From NCBI RefSeq assembly GCF_037971845.1, contig NZ_CP150227.1, forward strand, positions 1,364,001 through 1,428,000: a DNA stretch of 64,000 nucleotides, in the 5' to 3' direction. Below, piece by piece: positions 17,829 through 26,794 of the stretch; position 1 is the stretch's first letter, and every line of letters begins with the position of its first letter. The notes under the pieces are model-generated. The model had not been told where the DNA came from, did no database searches, and saw only the letters and a list, made by a program, of their open reading frames with translations. The DNA is from Paenibacillus sp. FSL R5-0766 (GTDB lineage Bacteria > Bacillota > Bacilli > Paenibacillales > Paenibacillaceae). The position numbers and the translations under genes are program-made.

Positions 17829-18806
17829 TTGGAAAAGTTAAGCAATGTGAAGAGGTTTAAGTGGAAACGGTTGGCGTTACCGGCATTACTTGTGATGGTA
17901 TTACTGCTGGCAGGTCAGTCAAAAGCTTTGGCGGCATTCTGGAATCTGACCGGAGATACCGCTGTTCATGATCCGTCGATTATCAAAGAGGGCAGTTCAT
18001 GGTACACCTTTTCAACCGGCCCGGGCATTCAAGTATTGAAATCCGATAATGGATCGTCCTGGTATCGTGTTCCACAAATCTTCTTAAGTAAGCCATCCTG
18101 GTGGGCTTCTGCCGTTCCGGGACAAAGCGGATTGGATGTATGGGCACCGGATGTAGAGCAGTATAACGGAAAAGTATGGCTCTATTATTCGATCTCCACC
18201 TTTGGCTCCAATCGGTCTGCGATTGGTCTTGCTTCTGCGAACAGCATTGGAGCAGGGCAGTGGAAGGACGAAGGATTGGTGCTTCAAACCACGACCGCCA
18301 ATAATTATAATGCCATTGATCCGAATCTGGTCATTGATGCTTCAGGTAATCCATGGCTGGCCTTTGGTTCTTTCTGGAGCGGTCTGAAGATTGTCAAGCT
18401 GGACAAAAATACGATGAAACCAACGGGAAGTATAACTTCTATTGCTGCGCGTCCGAATAACGGAGGTGCTATTGAAGGACCAAGTATCGTATATCGTGGC
18501 GGTTATTACTACCTGTTTGCTTCCATTGATTCTTGCTGCCAAGGGGTGAACAGTACCTACAAAATGGTCTATGGACGTTCGACCAGTATAACAGGCCCTT
18601 ATGTGGACAAAAACGGAGTTAATATGCTGAATGGTGGCGGAACGATATTGGATACAGGCAATGTGAAATGGAAAGGTCCAGGTGGTCAGGACGTTTACAA
18701 CGGTAATGTCATCGCAAGACATGCCTATGATGCAGAGGATAATGGCAATCCAAAATTGCTGATTAATGACTTGCTTTGGGACTCGAATGGCTGGCCGAAA
18801 TACTGA
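17829..18806 (+). CDS. abnA: Secreted arabinan endo-1,5-alpha-L-arabinosidase, GH43
   Basis: A protein of 325 residues with a signal peptide (basic start, LALPALLVMVLLLAG, then SKALAA) and one GH43 propeller. Catalytic residues are visible in AVHDPSII (base Asp), YNAIDPNLVID (Asp) and AIEGPSIVYR (acid Glu). The length is that of single-domain endo-arabinanases such as B. subtilis AbnA. It should cut the alpha-1,5-arabinan backbone outside the cell. GGAAAGGTGGAG at 17811 points to TTG 17829 as start; GTG 17817 lies within that site. It is first in the arabinan operon. Confidence 0.92.
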   Translation: MEKLSNVKRFKWKRLALPALLVMVLLLAGQSKALAAFWNLTGDTAVHDPSIIKEGSSWYTFSTGPGIQVLKSDNGSSWYRVPQIFLSKPSWWASAVPGQSGLDVWAPDVEQYNGKVWLYYSISTFGSNRSAIGLASANSIGAGQWKDEGLVLQTTTANNYNAIDPNLVIDASGNPWLAFGSFWSGLKIVKLDKNTMKPTGSITSIAARPNNGGAIEGPSIVYRGGYYYLFASIDSCCQGVNSTYKMVYGRSTSITGPYVDKNGVNMLNGGGTILDTGNVKWKGPGGQDVYNGNVIARHAYDAEDNGNPKLLINDLLWDSNGWPKY

Positions 18807-18810
18807 TTTA

Positions 18811-18828
18811 TTTTATATAAATATAAAA
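18811..18828. promoter_or_regulatory. AT palindrome 3 after the arabinanase gene
   Basis: TTTTATAT AA ATATAAAA, 5 bases after the arabinanase stop codon and 15 bases before a second promoter. It resembles the two palindromes upstream of the operon and could be a third operator; it could also be a weak transcription stop. Confidence 0.35.
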
Positions 18829-18843
18829 TGTTTTATAAAAGTA

Positions 18844-18871
18844 TTGACTAAAGTGATCTGGATTTGATAAA
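18844..18871 (+). promoter_or_regulatory. Possible internal promoter before the binding-protein gene
   Basis: TTGACT (18844-18849) and GATAAA (18866-18871) are 16 bases apart in the 132-bp gap before the binding lipoprotein. It would allow the importer to be made independently of the arabinanase. The -10 box is not strong. Confidence 0.4.
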
Positions 18872-18938
18872 TTTAACAACAGAAATCTTATTTCATCCAA
18901 TTGAATACGGTTACAAGTCCAGATCAGGAGGGGTTCAG

Positions 18939-20279
18939 ATGGTAAAGAAAAAGAGTTGGGTCACATTTATGCTTCTTATGCTGGTAAGTGCACTGGTACT
19001 TGCGGGGTGCGGAGGAGGCAGCGGTGCAAGTGGGGACAAGGAGTTAACATTTATGTTCCGCGGCGGTACAGACGAGCAGAAAGCATACCAAGCGGTGGTC
19101 AAGAAATTCGAAGAGGATCATCCGGGTGTGAAAGTCAAAATTATCGTAACGGCTGCGGATCAATATGCAACCAAGCTCAGAGCGGCAATTACAGGCAACA
19201 GCTTGCCTGACGTATTTTATATCAATCCGGGCGACGTGAAAGCGTATGTGAACAGCAATGTGCTGATGAACCTCACTTCGTATATTGAAAACAATCCGGA
19301 TGTTGATCTCGATAATATCTGGAAATACGGCGTGGACCTGTATCGTTATGATGGAAAAATGGCAGGACAGGGCGATATCTACGGTATGCCGAAGGATCTG
19401 GGGCCATTTGCACTGGGCTACAACAAAACGTTGTTTGAAAAAGAGGGCATCCCACTCCCTGACAAGGATAAACCATACACATGGGAAGAGTTCATCAAGG
19501 TGAACCAGCAAGCGACCAAGGATACCAATGGAGATGGTAAACCGGATGTATACGGTACTGGATTCAACGTACAGTGGGCACTGCAATCCTTTGTATGGAG
19601 CAACGGTGGAGATTGGTTGGATGAGACCAAAACAAAAGTAACGATTGATGATCCAAAATTCGCTGAAGCACTGCAATTCTTCGCGGATATGCAGAACGTA
19701 TACAAAATTACACCTTCCATTGAGGAAGCGCAAACATTGGATACGTATCAACGCTGGATGAAAGGTGAAATGGCTTTCTTCCCTGTAGGCCCATGGGATA
19801 TGAGTACATTTGAGAAATTGCCTTTCGATTATGATTTGCTGCCATTCCCTGCGGGATCAACTGGCAAATCGGCAACGTGGATCGGATCTCTGGGAATCGG
19901 AGTATCCGCGAAAACGAAACATCCAGAAGAAGCAGCAGCATTGGTGAACTACCTTACGGCTTCGAAGGAAGGCATGCAGCAACTGGTAGATGCCAAGGTA
20001 CAAATTCCGAACTTGCTTGATATGGCAGACGAGTGGGCCAAAGATACATCCACGAAACCAGCCAACAAACAGGAATTCATTGATATTGTTGAAGATTACG
20101 GCCGGGCTCTGCCAGGTAACTACACGTACAATGCGGAATGGTATGACCTGTTCTTCACGGACATCCAGCCGGTATTGGATGGCAAGATTACAGCCGCAGA
20201 CTATGTGAAGCAGCAACAACCGAAAATGCAAAAACTGCTCGACAAAGCGGTTGAACAAGAAAAGAAATCTCAGAAATAG
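18939..20279 (+). CDS. Arabino-oligosaccharide-binding lipoprotein of an ABC importer
   Basis: A 446-residue lipoprotein: MVKKKSW, a hydrophobic core, then the lipobox VLAGC with Cys24. The body is a family 1 sugar-binding protein ([62 protein letters not shown]). The start is ATG 18939 behind AGGAGGGG; upstream in-frame starts have no such site. Placed between two endo-arabinanases and before its own two permeases, it most likely binds arabino-oligosaccharides (AraN-like role; inference from context). Confidence 0.92.
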   Translation: MVKKKSWVTFMLLMLVSALVLAGCGGGSGASGDKELTFMFRGGTDEQKAYQAVVKKFEEDHPGVKVKIIVTAADQYATKLRAAITGNSLPDVFYINPGDVKAYVNSNVLMNLTSYIENNPDVDLDNIWKYGVDLYRYDGKMAGQGDIYGMPKDLGPFALGYNKTLFEKEGIPLPDKDKPYTWEEFIKVNQQATKDTNGDGKPDVYGTGFNVQWALQSFVWSNGGDWLDETKTKVTIDDPKFAEALQFFADMQNVYKITPSIEEAQTLDTYQRWMKGEMAFFPVGPWDMSTFEKLPFDYDLLPFPAGSTGKSATWIGSLGIGVSAKTKHPEEAAALVNYLTASKEGMQQLVDAKVQIPNLLDMADEWAKDTSTKPANKQEFIDIVEDYGRALPGNYTYNAEWYDLFFTDIQPVLDGKITAADYVKQQQPKMQKLLDKAVEQEKKSQK

Positions 20280-20293
20280 TAGATAGGAAAGGG

Positions 20294-20410
20294 TGATGCC
20301 GGCAGCCTGCAATCATGCTGCTGGCATCATTCGTATTGGAAGTTATTGGATTCCATACGGGCATGTGGCATTCGTTGATCGACAAGGTTCAATCGAAGAA
20401 TGCCACATGC
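20294..20410 (+). promoter_or_regulatory. Two intergenic stem-loops between binding-protein and permease genes
   Basis: The first hairpin pairs 20295-20306 with 20317-20328 (12 bp, one wobble, 10-base loop) right after the binding-protein stop; no T-run follows. The second pairs 20361-20373 (GCATGTGGCATTC) perfectly with 20398-20410. Such structures commonly stabilise the binding-protein part of the message or cause partial termination, giving more binding protein than permease (established for other importers; inference here). Confidence 0.6.
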
Positions 20411-20436
20411 TGATACTAGAAACAGGGGTGAACGCC

Positions 20437-21327
20437 GTGATTACGAAATCGAGTTTGTATCGCAAAGAGATGCTGTACGGATATCTGTTTATTTTACCTC
20501 CGATTCTTGGATTGCTGATCTTTGTCATGTTCCCGTTCCTCTACTCCCTTTATGGTTCCTTTACGGATTGGGACGGACTGGGACAGATGAACTTTATCGG
20601 TTTGGCCAACTTCAAGGATTTACTCACGGATGACCTCTTCTACAAAGCGATGTTTAATACATTCTTCCTAATGCTTGGTATTCCGATTGGATTGTTACTC
20701 GCATTGTTGCTGGCAATGGGTCTGAATCGTAAAATTCCCGGCACAACGACATTCCGTGTGATCTATTACATTCCAGTTATTTCTTCCCTCGCTGCGGTGT
20801 CCATCATGTGGAACTGGGCGTACAACGGGGATTACGGTCTGGTGAACCAGTTCCTTGACCTGTTTGGAATTAAAGGGCCTAACTGGCTCGCGAACAAAGA
20901 CACGGTCAAACCGGCTCTGATTATTATGACGGTGTGGAAGGGTCTTGGATACACGATGTTATTGTACTTGGCGGCACTGCAAAGTGTATCACGTACATAC
21001 TATGAAGCGGCTGAGCTGGATGGAGCGAACGGGTTCCAAATCTTCCGCAATATCACCTGGCCTATGGTGAAGCCGGTTACCTTTTTCCTCATTGTTACAA
21101 ATATCATTGGTGGTTCCCAAATCTTCACCGAGATGAACATTATGACACCTACGGGCGGTCCTGAATATTCTTCGGCATCAATCGTTTTCTACATCTGGCA
21201 GAAAGCCTTCAGTAACTTGCAGATGGGTTATGCCTCAGCGATGGCCATGATTCTTGGTATTTTCATTTTTGTCATTACCCTGGTGCAATTCAAAATGAAC
21301 GAAAAATCAGCCTATGATGGGGATTGA
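20437..21327 (+). CDS. Sugar ABC transporter permease (UgpA/AraP type)
   Basis: A 296-residue inner-membrane permease with six hydrophobic segments and the ATPase-contact loop YYEAAELDGANGFQIF. It forms the importer channel with the next gene for arabino-oligosaccharides. The open frame reaches back to 20293, but that part overlaps the two intergenic hairpins and has no family match; GTG 20437, six bases after AGGGGTG, gives the usual family length. The C-terminal MNEKSAYDGD is typical of the class. Confidence 0.92.
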   Translation: MITKSSLYRKEMLYGYLFILPPILGLLIFVMFPFLYSLYGSFTDWDGLGQMNFIGLANFKDLLTDDLFYKAMFNTFFLMLGIPIGLLLALLLAMGLNRKIPGTTTFRVIYYIPVISSLAAVSIMWNWAYNGDYGLVNQFLDLFGIKGPNWLANKDTVKPALIIMTVWKGLGYTMLLYLAALQSVSRTYYEAAELDGANGFQIFRNITWPMVKPVTFFLIVTNIIGGSQIFTEMNIMTPTGGPEYSSASIVFYIWQKAFSNLQMGYASAMAMILGIFIFVITLVQFKMNEKSAYDGD

Positions 21328-21353
21328 TTGTCAAGGAAAGGAGTGAACCGGAG

Positions 21354-22196
21354 ATGTCTTACAGTCAAAAGAGGAAATTAACAAACTCGATCATTTTTAT
21401 CGTACTCGCGATTGGTGCGATTGCGATGATTGCACCACTGATCTGGATGTTGTCCACGTCATTGAAGGAGAAGCAGGATGTGTTCGCGCTTCCGCCTGTA
21501 TGGATACCTGAAGTATTCCAATTTGGAAAGTATAAAGAAATCTGGGAAGCCGGTCCCCTACTCAGCGGGATCAAAAACAGCCTCATCGTTGCGGTGAGTG
21601 TAACGGTGGTGGGTACGTTTACGTCCAGTATCGCAGCCTTTGCTTTTGCCAAATTAAGATTCCCGCACAAAAATAAACTGTTTCTTGCGTTGCTGGCATC
21701 CATGATGATTCCTTATCCAACAGTCATGATTCCGCAATTCATCATGTTTGCCAAGCTGGGCTGGGTGGATACGCTGTTACCACTGATTGTTCCTGGCCTG
21801 TTCGGTAACGTAATCATGATCTTCTTCCTGCGCCAATACCTGCTTAGTGTGCCTGATGCGATTATTGAGGCGGCCAAAATTGATGGAAGTTCCTACTTCC
21901 GGCTGTACTCCAGTATTACGTTTCCGCTCATCAAACCGGCGATTGCTGCACAGCTGATTCTCTGGTTCATGGGCATCTGGAACGATTATCTGGCACCGAT
22001 TATTTATCTGAATTCACCGGAGAAGCAGACGTTACAGCTCGTTATAGCAAACTTTAATGCCACGTATGCGATCCAGACGGATTATCCGCTTATTATGGCG
22101 GCGTCGATTGTGGCTCTGTTACCTGTATTAATCATCTTCCTGATCTTCCAGAAACAGATTATTGAATCGGTTGCCATTTCGGGAGTGAAGGGATGA
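21354..22196 (+). CDS. Carbohydrate ABC transporter permease (UgpE/AraQ type)
   Basis: A 280-residue partner permease with six membrane segments and the loop IIEAAKIDGSSYFRLYSSI that contacts the ATPase. The ending FQKQIIESVAISGVKG is characteristic of the MalG/AraQ branch. ATG 21354 follows AAGGAG at 21337; the TTG at 21324 has no ribosome binding site. The last codon overlaps the start of the second arabinanase gene (ATGA), so the two are translationally coupled. No ATPase is encoded here; an MsmX-like shared ATPase is expected. Confidence 0.92.
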   Translation: MSYSQKRKLTNSIIFIVLAIGAIAMIAPLIWMLSTSLKEKQDVFALPPVWIPEVFQFGKYKEIWEAGPLLSGIKNSLIVAVSVTVVGTFTSSIAAFAFAKLRFPHKNKLFLALLASMMIPYPTVMIPQFIMFAKLGWVDTLLPLIVPGLFGNVIMIFFLRQYLLSVPDAIIEAAKIDGSSYFRLYSSITFPLIKPAIAAQLILWFMGIWNDYLAPIIYLNSPEKQTLQLVIANFNATYAIQTDYPLIMAASIVALLPVLIIFLIFQKQIIESVAISGVKG

Positions 22197-23668
22197 ACCA
22201 GCGGAAGAAATTCCGACGGTGGTCGAATTCAGGAAAAGGAGTGGTTGCTTCCATGTTGTTATTGATGGTTGTTGGAGCTACGGGTTGTTCCGGAGAAGGA
22301 GAAACGGTGTCCCGTCCCGTCTTTCCTGAAGCTCCTCAAGATACTCAGTTGTATGACACTTCCATTTTGGACGATGAATCACGCTGGACGGTGAACAATG
22401 CGCATGATCCGGCCATTATCAAAACAGACCAAGGATACTACGTCTATTCCACAGACGTTCGTGTAGCAGGAGAAGCGAAACCCGGTGTCATGGTACGTAA
22501 ATCAGATGATCTGATCCACTGGACATGGGTAGGTCAGGCTCTGCCCGGGATTCCGCAAGAAGCGCTGGACTGGACAGGTGCGGTCAATCTGTGGGCACCG
22601 GATGTGATTCAGGCTGGTGATACCTATCGGATGTATTATTCGGCTTCTTCTTTTGGCAGTACCCAGTCGGCGATTGGTCTTCAGACATCCTCATCTCCCG
22701 AAGGTCCTTGGACAGATGAAGGACTGGTTGTGAAAACTTCTGCGAATGAACAGGACAAATTAAATGCCATTGATGCCAATCCCATTGTGGATGCCGAGGG
22801 TAATTCGTGGATGGTATACGGTTCATTCTTTGACGGAATCTACATTGCGCCACTTGATCCCGACACCGGGAAATTCAAGGACGAAGGTTACGGTACTCGC
22901 ATTGCCGCTCGGGATCGTGCTACGGAAGAAGGTGCAGTCGAAGGTCCATACATTGTGTATAACCCGGAGTTCAAAAAGTATTATCTGTTCGTCTCCTATG
23001 ATTCTTTATTCGAGGACTATAACGTGCGGGTTGCGCGTGCTGATTCAATCACAGGACCGTACACGGATATGAACGGCATGAACATGCTGGATACGGAGCA
23101 TCTGCCGCAATATGAGATCGGCACCAAAATTCTCGGCGGTTATCGCTTCACAGAAGGCGAGGGCTGGGTTGCGCCTGGACATAACTCCGTTCTGAGGGAC
23201 GGAGACGATTATTACATCGTGCATCATGCACGGGGTGAGACGGATAAAAACTGGCCCTATCTGCATGTACGCAAAATGTTATGGACCAAGGACGGCTGGC
23301 CTGTCGTTTCACCTGAACGTTACGCCGGTGAGACTACACAGGATATTCCGAAGTCCATGATTGTCGGGGAGTGGGAGGGTATGGCGCTTGATCCGTCCGT
23401 GGATGGGCAGATTCAAGCCGTGCCTTATACCCTAACAAGCAAGGGTAAAATTAAAAGCGAAAAAGGTTCAGGAACCTGGACATTTGATGGTAAACAAACA
23501 CTGACGTTGAAGTGGAAAGAAAGCCCATGGGGCGGAGCCTCCACGGAAGAGCTGAAGCTGCTCCCGTCTTGGGACTGGGAGCGAAGCCAGCCCGCGCTGG
23601 TGGTGACAGGCCTCAATGACCACGGCGTGGCGGTCTGGGGCAAGCAGATCAGCGCAGCGGAGGAGTAA
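22193..23668 (+). CDS. Second arabinan endo-1,5-alpha-L-arabinosidase, GH43 lipoprotein with C-terminal domain
   Basis: A 491-residue enzyme with an N-terminal hydrophobic segment and a lipobox-like VGATGC (Cys32), so it is probably anchored on the outer face of the membrane. The GH43 propeller shows NAHDPAIIK (base), LNAIDANPIVD, and AVEGPYIVYN (acid). The C-terminal 110 residues (KSMIVGEWEGMALDPSVDGQIQAV) are the extra beta domain of Abn2-type enzymes. It would trim arabinan fragments at the cell surface next to the importer. It differs from the first arabinanase by anchoring and by the extra domain. Confidence 0.92.
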   Translation: MNQRKKFRRWSNSGKGVVASMLLLMVVGATGCSGEGETVSRPVFPEAPQDTQLYDTSILDDESRWTVNNAHDPAIIKTDQGYYVYSTDVRVAGEAKPGVMVRKSDDLIHWTWVGQALPGIPQEALDWTGAVNLWAPDVIQAGDTYRMYYSASSFGSTQSAIGLQTSSSPEGPWTDEGLVVKTSANEQDKLNAIDANPIVDAEGNSWMVYGSFFDGIYIAPLDPDTGKFKDEGYGTRIAARDRATEEGAVEGPYIVYNPEFKKYYLFVSYDSLFEDYNVRVARADSITGPYTDMNGMNMLDTEHLPQYEIGTKILGGYRFTEGEGWVAPGHNSVLRDGDDYYIVHHARGETDKNWPYLHVRKMLWTKDGWPVVSPERYAGETTQDIPKSMIVGEWEGMALDPSVDGQIQAVPYTLTSKGKIKSEKGSGTWTFDGKQTLTLKWKESPWGGASTEELKLLPSWDWERSQPALVVTGLNDHGVAVWGKQISAAEE

Positions 23669-23669
23669 G

Positions 23670-24443
23670 GGGTTGAGCAGCGAGGTAAGAGCGAGCTGCC
23701 GCTCCGAGGGTGCACAAGCAGTGAGGGGGAGGAAGGAGTCGCAGGAGTGAGTTTGTCCTCCGATTTCAACCGCCAAGAGCGGTGGAAAAAGAAATCGGAG
23801 GACAAGAGAGCACCAAGGCCCTACGGCCCCCGAACGTCCGCTGTGCATGACAAAGCTGGCCAATAGCTCTGCGGCCAGTCCAGCATTACATGGGGAGAGT
23901 TGACCCTGCGAAGCGGTCAACCCCATAAGACCGAGCCAACAAAAAAAGGCTCGAAGTGAGGTTGTAACCCAGCGAGCGCGGTGAGAGCGAGCTGCTGCTC
24001 CGATGGTGCGCAAGCAGTGAGGGGGAGGAAGGAGCCGCAGGAGCGAGTTTGGCATCCGATTTCAACCGCTAGGAGCGGTGGGAAAAAGAAATCGGAGGAC
24101 AAGAGAGCACCAAGGCCCTACCGCCCCCGAACGTCCGCTGTGCATGACAAAGCTGGCCAATAGCTCTGCGGCCAGTCCAGTATTACATGGGGAGAGTTGA
24201 CCCTGCGAAGCGGTCAACCCCATAAGACCGAGCCAACAAAAAAGGCTCGAAGTGAGGTTGTAACCCAGCGAGCGCGGTAAGAGCGAGCTACCGCTTCGAT
24301 GGTGCACAAGCAGTGAGGGGGAGGAAGGAGCCGCAGGAGCGAGTTTGGCATCCGATTTCAACCGCAGAGAGCGGTAGTAAAAGAAATCGGAGGACAAGAG
24401 AGCACCAAGGCCCTGCCACCCCCGAACGTCCGCTGTGCACCAC
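23670..24443. repeat. Tandem 295-bp repeat, two full copies and one partial
   Basis: The marker AGTGAGGGGGAGGAAGGAG recurs at 23721, 24016 and 24312, giving periods of 295 and 296 bases. Copies run about 23670-23964, 23965-24260 and 24261-24443, the last lacking its 3' 110 bases. Within each copy there are strong inverted repeats: CCGATTTCAACCGC against GCGGT...AAATCGG, GGTTGACC-type arms around GTTGACCCTGCGAAGCGGTCAAC, and GAGCC...GGCTC. Copies differ at few sites. Open frames on the minus strand through the copies have no ribosome binding sites. The block lies between two co-directional GH43 genes, starting a few bases after a stop codon. Confidence 0.85.
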
Positions 24444-24525
24444 CCCAAAAGGGTTTTTGCTTTTTCGCAATTGGGTTACATCCCCAAACTTCGAGCTAAA
24501 CAACATTTGAAAGGGGAGCATTCCC

Positions 24526-25506
24526 ATGACTGATTCCATTACATTTACTAATCCTATCCTGGAGCAACGTGCTGATCCGTGGGTGTACCGTCATACAGAC
24601 GGTTACTATTATTTCTCCGCTTCCGTACCAGCCTTTGACCGGATCGAAATCCGGCGAACAGAGACGTTGGAAGAGTTAAGAGATGCTGAGCCGGTAACGG
24701 CTTGGATCAAGCGTGACACAGGGCCGATGAGTGCCAACATCTGGGCACCGGAGATTCATTTTATCGATGGAAAATGGTACATACATTACGCTGCGGCTCA
24801 CACCAGTGAGACCAACGAAGGTCTGTTCGATCACCGTATGTATGTCCTGGAGAACGATTCCGCGAATCCACTCGAAGGAGAGTGGGTAGAAAAGGGACAG
24901 ATACACACACGGTGGGAATCATTCGCGCTGGATGCAACAACCTTTGAACATAAGGGGATTCGCTATCTGGTCTGGGCGCAGAAAGATCCTGATATTGTGG
25001 GCAACTCCAATCTGTACATTGCCGAAATGGAAAACCCATGGACGCTACGCGGCGAACAGGTTATGATCTCTACGCCTGAGTACGATTGGGAAATCATCGG
25101 CTTTAAGGTGAATGAAGGCCCAGCCGTGATGCATCGGAATGGGCGGTTGTTTATCGGCTACTCGGCAAGCGCGACCGATTACAATTATTGCATGGGTCTG
25201 CTCACCGCAGATGAAAATGCCGATTTGCTTGATCCGGCCAGCTGGGTGAAATCACCCGAGCCGGTATTCCAGACTTGTGAAGCGAACGGCCAATACGGCC
25301 CGGGTCATAATAGCTTTACGGTGTCGCCGGATGGCAAGACCGATATTCTGATTTATCATGCGCGTAATTACAAAGACATCGAGGGTGATCCCTTGTATGA
25401 TCCGAACCGTCACGCCCGTGCTCAAGTGATTCATTGGCGTGAAGATGGCACACCTGATTTCGGTGTTCCTGTTCCAGATGGCAGCGCAGTAGCTGAAGCA
25501 AAATAA
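24526..25506 (+). CDS. GH43 alpha-L-arabinofuranosidase-type enzyme, cytoplasmic
   Basis: A 326-residue single-domain GH43 enzyme without a signal peptide. The base is in EQRADPWVYR, the modulating Asp in FALDATTF, and the acid Glu in VNEGPAVMHRNG. ANIWAPEIHFIDGKWYIHYAA and YGPGHNSFTVSPDGKTDILIYHAR are typical of exo-acting GH43 arabinofuranosidases. It should release arabinose from imported arabino-oligosaccharides. AAAGGGGAG precedes the ATG. It ends the arabinan locus, and the 295-bp repeat block separates it from the arabinanase, so it may need its own promoter. Confidence 0.88.
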   Translation: MTDSITFTNPILEQRADPWVYRHTDGYYYFSASVPAFDRIEIRRTETLEELRDAEPVTAWIKRDTGPMSANIWAPEIHFIDGKWYIHYAAAHTSETNEGLFDHRMYVLENDSANPLEGEWVEKGQIHTRWESFALDATTFEHKGIRYLVWAQKDPDIVGNSNLYIAEMENPWTLRGEQVMISTPEYDWEIIGFKVNEGPAVMHRNGRLFIGYSASATDYNYCMGLLTADENADLLDPASWVKSPEPVFQTCEANGQYGPGHNSFTVSPDGKTDILIYHARNYKDIEGDPLYDPNRHARAQVIHWREDGTPDFGVPVPDGSAVAEAK

Positions 25507-25529
25507 GAGGTAATGAAACCTTAAATACG

Positions 25530-25568
25530 AGAGTCCTTAGTTAGCGAGTGATGCTGATTAAGGGCTCT
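25530..25568 (+). terminator. Hairpin after the arabinan locus
   Basis: AGAGTCCTTA (25530-25539) pairs with TAAGGGCTCT (25559-25568) with one wobble, followed by TCTGT. It lies just after the GH43 stop and is a plausible but not strong terminator. Confidence 0.5.
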
Positions 25569-25701
25569 TCTGTATGTGAACGATAAGATAGAGCGGCCTG
25601 AACATATGAGTCCTGGACACAAAACAAAGCAACCACAACGATCATTTCTGCGTATGAGAAAGATACAGATTACGATGCAGAACCTACTAGGAGGATCACA
25701 G

Positions 25702-26547
25702 ATGGATTCACGCGAGACATTGGACAAGGAACTTGAACAGATTTTGAAATGGGAGAAACAACAGAAAGACTTGTTTATTTGGGATAAAATCGGGCGTTTG
25801 CCTTTTGCGATGTTGGATAAAGTGATGCCTAAAGCGCTGAAACAGAAGATCGGAGATTCCCTGAACGACGTGGGTCAGTATGTGCAGAATGGAGGCAAGT
25901 TCCTCGTACAGAAGAAAAAAGTAGCCAAGCTGCTGCAAGAGGAAGCCGAGAAGTCCGGTTATTCCATGATGGACACGACCTATCGTCTGGAGCAGGAAGC
26001 TGAAGCAGAGGGAGCAGCCAAGATTCATAGTGTAGAAAATCTGCCACTTCAGGTGCTGGACCAGGTGGCCGATAACATCACAGAGAGTCGAACCAAGTTT
26101 GCCGCGGCTCAGGGAGCAGCTACAGGTTTTGGTGGCATTGTAACCATTGCAGCAGATATTCCGATGGTGATGGGGCTTTCCTTGAAGGTACTGCAAGAGA
26201 TGGCTCTATGTTATGGTTATGATCCAGATGAACCGCTGGAGCGTATCTTTATTGTCAAATGTCTGCAATTCTCTTCCGCCGATATTGTAGGCAAGAAAGC
26301 GATCATTGAAGAACTCGCAGCTTACGACGATCCGGACAAGCCCATTGAGGTGGTATCGCAGATGCAGGGCTGGCGCGAAGTGTTTAACTCCTACAGTGAA
26401 TCTTTTGGCTGGAAGAAGCTGTTCCAACTCGTGCCGATTGCAGGCATGGTGTTTGGTTCGGTGAGCAACAAAAATACAATTCGAGATGTAGCTGAAGCAG
26501 GCAAAATGTTGTACAAAAAACGGCTGATCCTTCAGCGTTTGAAGTAA
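25702..26547 (+). CDS. EcsC family protein
   Basis: A 281-residue protein of the EcsC family. The long conserved stretch ESRTKFAAAQGAATGFGGIVTIAADIPMVMGLSLKVLQEMALCYGYDPDEPLER holds the glycine-rich amphipathic segment of the family. EcsC was named for a gene next to an ABC exporter in Bacillus; its action is unknown. The ATG at 25702 follows CTAGGAGG; an in-frame extension to 25576 has no ribosome binding site and no family match. It stands alone between two terminator-like or repeat elements. Confidence 0.9.
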   Translation: MDSRETLDKELEQILKWEKQQKDLFIWDKIGRLPFAMLDKVMPKALKQKIGDSLNDVGQYVQNGGKFLVQKKKVAKLLQEEAEKSGYSMMDTTYRLEQEAEAEGAAKIHSVENLPLQVLDQVADNITESRTKFAAAQGAATGFGGIVTIAADIPMVMGLSLKVLQEMALCYGYDPDEPLERIFIVKCLQFSSADIVGKKAIIEELAAYDDPDKPIEVVSQMQGWREVFNSYSESFGWKKLFQLVPIAGMVFGSVSNKNTIRDVAEAGKMLYKKRLILQRLK

Positions 26548-26567
26548 TATTACAGAAGAAGTTATAT

Positions 26568-26758
26568 TATATAAATTGAACTAAACATTAACACAAAACG
26601 GAGAGGACAGAAAGGACCTGAAGAAGCGGAGCGTTCGCCTTTATCCCCGGATTTCCCCTTTATAAAAGGAATCAAAAAAATCTGGGGATAACAGCGATCG
26701 GAAGGTTGTTCTGTCATCGGAGTGTGCAGTGTAAATATTCTTTAGTTCAATTTATATA
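26568..26758 (+). repeat. MITE-like element, copy 1 (short form, 191 bp)
   Basis: Perfect 18-bp terminal inverted repeats: TATATAAATTGAACTAAA (26568-26585) and TTTAGTTCAATTTATATA (26741-26758). Between them are the family core motifs ACGGAGAGGACAGAAA, GAAGAAGCGGAGCGTTCGCC, CTGGGGATAACAGCGATC and GGTTGTTCTGTCATCGGAG, and an internal inverted repeat (ATCCCCGGATTT...AAATCTGGGGAT). No coding capacity. It lies 36 bases upstream of the editing-domain gene. Confidence 0.85.
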
Positions 26759-26794
26759 GAGTAGAATATTTATATTGAAAGAGTTGAATTTGAT

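Noticed and set aside
20293..20436. N-terminal extension of the UgpA-type permease
   Set aside because: It overlaps two strong hairpins, is not like the family, and GTG 20437 has a proper ribosome binding site.
23670..24443. CRISPR array
   Set aside because: The repeat unit is 295 bases, adjacent copies have no spacers between them, and no cas genes are present.
23468..24448. Minus-strand open frames of 109-195 codons through the 295-bp repeats
   Set aside because: They lie in repeat copies, overlap the end of a clear GH43 gene, lack ribosome binding sites and show no protein-like conservation between copies.
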